Positions 5,945-7,954 of a DNA stretch of 7,954 nt are shown in pieces. Origin of the DNA: Legionella genomosp. 1 (GTDB lineage: Bacteria; Pseudomonadota; Gammaproteobacteria; Legionellales; Legionellaceae); NCBI GenBank assembly GCA_945889365.1, contig CAMDBQ010000058.1, forward strand, positions 1 through 7,954, read 5' to 3'. The notes under the pieces were generated by a model. That model was not told the DNA's origin. It saw only the letters and a program-made list of their open reading frames with translations, and searched no databases. How positions within the stretch are numbered: position 1 is the first letter of the stretch; every line of letters starts with the position of its first letter. Both the position numbers and the translations under genes were made by a program.

Positions 5945-7954
5945 TTAGTTTTTCTTTTTACGATATATATTGACTTGCTGCACAACCGGATCCAACCATG
6001 GGCCTGAAATTTTATAAGTGTAAGCACTGATCTGTTGCATGCCTTTGTTAATGATCTTACTGGCAACCCATGTAGCAACGCCAGCAATAGGCCCCGCAAT
6101 CGGTCCTCCCGCGATGGTGACGACTATCGGCAGGCTGGCCATGATGTATGGTGATACGCGCAGATCAACATCATACAAATGTTTGACCACATCCAAATCA
6201 CCCTTCATGCTCGCATAGGCTACTGGGCCATCAATATAACTATCCTGGGTACTCAAGACTCCATTTTTGAGAGCAAAACTCCCTTTAAACTCATCAAAAC
6301 TGTACCCGCCTTTGGACAGATCACTAAAGTCCAGTTTAAGGCGGCGAGGAATCGTTTGGAGACTCAGCACACTCAATAATTTACCTAAGCCTAATTTTTC
6401 TTCAGTGGCTTTATCAAGGTTTGTAATGCGACCGCTTTTAAGTGTGATGTGCATATCACCAAGGACTTTATCGAGAGAAAAATCATAAATAGCACCAGGC
6501 CATCCTCCGTTAAATGATACATTACCTTTGTGCGCTTCTACTGCCGGTATAATATTCCAACGCGCCAAGGCTTTACCTAAATCAAAGAGCTGTAAGTCAG
6601 CTTGCACACGGGTATTATTTTGTTTGCCTTCCTGTTTCCAATCCCCCTGAAGGGTCAACAAATAATCTGGTGATTTAACCTTGCACGAATCGAGCGTCCA
6701 TTGTTTCGGACTACTGGTGCTTTTTAATGTGACACTACCCAGCTCAACCGTATCCAACTTAACTATCCCAAAAGTTAGATTCATATTTGGAATATCAATA
6801 GGCTGGAATGCGGACTTTACTGACTTCAGTTTTTTGTTCATGATCATGGCATTACCCAAATACAAATGGTCAACATTCCCAGACAGGGTATTTGTATCCA
6901 TTTGATAGCGCAAATCAGCATCAACATCTTTTTGCTTTAGGTTCACTGACCAATCATTCTTGGTTAATTTGTTCGCCTTCATTTGAAGATCTTTATATGC
7001 AAGCGTAAAATTCATCGTTTTTTCAGCATTAAAATCGACATCTATAGTTAAAGGCACTGCTTCAACAGCGGTTTTCCCTAAGGGGGGAGGTAAATCAATG
7101 GCAACACCTTCTAGTGACGTACTAATATTCATATGATCCAAATTGTTTGGACTATCCCTCAAAGTTAGCAAGCTCTGGATACTGACATGCCCATCCATCA
7201 ATCCCAGCAACGGAAAGGAAAATTTTTGTCGCAATAAATCAATGCTGGTACTCCCCTCGATATTGACTTCGATGTATGATTTTTGTTTGCGAATCGATTG
7301 AATGTGGATAGCGACCGGATCACCTGCAAGGGCTGCTGACAATTCACTGCCAGTGACGCCGTACTCATCAAAATTCAGGGTTCCCGATAATTTATCCAGA
7401 GATATTTTATTCAATGCATGATGAAGAATAAAATGGTTATTATCAAGCGTCAGCAAACCGCGCACCAAGACATGATCACTCTCAGGATAAAGCGGGACTT
7501 CCAAGCGCAAATCCATGGATATCAGATCACGAGCATCCAACATCTTCCATCGAGACAAACGTTCACCAATCGGAGACGCAAACACATAATTCTTTACTTT
7601 GTCAGCTGGTGCCTGGATATCGCCATGAATGAGTAACGCCTCTCTACCCAAACCGATGTCGTTGATGACCACGCTCATTTTATCAACCACAACTCCCTTT
7701 AAATCAGCGTGAACGATATCCGCATCCAACGTGCGGCTATCAACGCGCAAATGTGCGTTGATATCACGACTTAAGGGCCAACCTTTGCCAATCAATAAAT
7801 CCAATCCACTGACATAACTATTGATAGAAAATTTGCCTGGCTGGTTATCAAATGGGAAGTCAACCAGTGGGCCATTCACGATTATTCGACCACTAGCCTT
7901 ACCAATACGTTTAATATCCTGTTTTAACCAAGCGTCTAATTTAGGCTTCAAATA
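5945..7954 (-). CDS. yhdP: YhdP-family AsmA-like envelope protein (C-terminal half, 5' partial)
   Basis: At least 669 residues of the C-terminal part of a large AsmA-like protein are present, and the frame is open to the right edge. The TTG at 7951 is only an internal leucine codon. Full YhdP proteins are about 1,250-1,300 residues with one N-terminal membrane anchor, so that half lies outside the window. What is visible is the repetitive, beta-rich pattern of this family (alternating polar/hydrophobic strands such as VNGPLVDFPF, SGTLNFDEYGV, LEGVAIDLPPPLGK, FNGGWPG). It ends with a glycine-rich hydrophobic segment (visible residues about 602-634, with GGPIAGPIAGVA) and a basic tail (YRKKKN). 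In E. coli, YhdP with TamB and YdbH forms periplasm-spanning bridges that carry phospholipids to the outer membrane. The family call rests on overall pattern, terminal architecture and size. It could be another AsmA-2/DUF3971 member, but YhdP is the best fit. Confidence 0.85.
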   Translation of the reverse strand, partial: YLKPKLDAWLKQDIKRIGKASGRIIVNGPLVDFPFDNQPGKFSINSYVSGLDLLIGKGWPLSRDINAHLRVDSRTLDADIVHADLKGVVVDKMSVVINDIGLGREALLIHGDIQAPADKVKNYVFASPIGERLSRWKMLDARDLISMDLRLEVPLYPESDHVLVRGLLTLDNNHFILHHALNKISLDKLSGTLNFDEYGVTGSELSAALAGDPVAIHIQSIRKQKSYIEVNIEGSTSIDLLRQKFSFPLLGLMDGHVSIQSLLTLRDSPNNLDHMNISTSLEGVAIDLPPPLGKTAVEAVPLTIDVDFNAEKTMNFTLAYKDLQMKANKLTKNDWSVNLKQKDVDADLRYQMDTNTLSGNVDHLYLGNAMIMNKKLKSVKSAFQPIDIPNMNLTFGIVKLDTVELGSVTLKSTSSPKQWTLDSCKVKSPDYLLTLQGDWKQEGKQNNTRVQADLQLFDLGKALARWNIIPAVEAHKGNVSFNGGWPGAIYDFSLDKVLGDMHITLKSGRITNLDKATEEKLGLGKLLSVLSLQTIPRRLKLDFSDLSKGGYSFDEFKGSFALKNGVLSTQDSYIDGPVAYASMKGDLDVVKHLYDVDLRVSPYIMASLPIVVTIAGGPIAGPIAGVATWVASKIINKGMQQISAYTYKISGPWLDPVVQQVNIYRKKKN

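Noticed and set aside
6179..6488. Plus-strand open frames of 66-73 residues opposite the YhdP-like gene
   Set aside because: They are antisense to a long conserved coding frame and show no domain or start signal of their own.
1..7954. CRISPR array, tRNA, phage or defence system
   Set aside because: No regularly spaced repeats, no cloverleaf-like sequence, and no gene outside arginine catabolism, cold shock and envelope families was found on either strand.

Overview
The window reads as chromosomal DNA of a gammaproteobacterium of moderate to slightly AT-rich composition. The ast genes closely resemble their enterobacterial counterparts, and a YhdP-type AsmA-like envelope protein is present. 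The base composition together with GTCATCCC-type dispersed palindromes would fit a Legionellales-like genome, but the genus is an inference and not a firm call.

Left part (1 to 5113, plus strand): an arginine catabolism cluster. It opens with the 3' portion of an M20-family, carboxypeptidase G2-like metallohydrolase that runs off the left edge. Next come astA (arginine N-succinyltransferase, overlapping the hydrolase by ATGA), astD (succinylglutamate semialdehyde dehydrogenase) and astB (succinylarginine dihydrolase). These give three of the five steps of the arginine succinyltransferase (AST) pathway: AstA makes N2-succinylarginine, AstB converts it to succinylornithine with release of ammonia and CO2, and AstD oxidises the semialdehyde formed by the missing transaminase. 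The AstC transaminase and the M14-type AstE desuccinylase are not in the window. The translationally coupled M20 hydrolase has the zinc-ligand pattern of an enzyme that cleaves N-acyl-glutamates, so it is an attractive candidate to replace AstE.

Middle part (5114 to 5546): a gene-free stretch with a weak hairpin after astB, a dispersed-repeat-like segment, an imperfect inverted repeat, and a strong extended -10 promoter. That promoter drives a small single-domain cold shock protein (5547 to 5753), followed by two consecutive hairpins that probably form its terminator.

Right part (5945 to 7954, minus strand): the C-terminal half of a large AsmA-like protein of the YhdP family, convergent with the cold shock gene and running off the right edge. 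No mobile-element gene, CRISPR array, tRNA or rRNA was seen. Most of the window is ordinary housekeeping and catabolic sequence. The one functional hypothesis of real interest is the non-homologous replacement of AstE.
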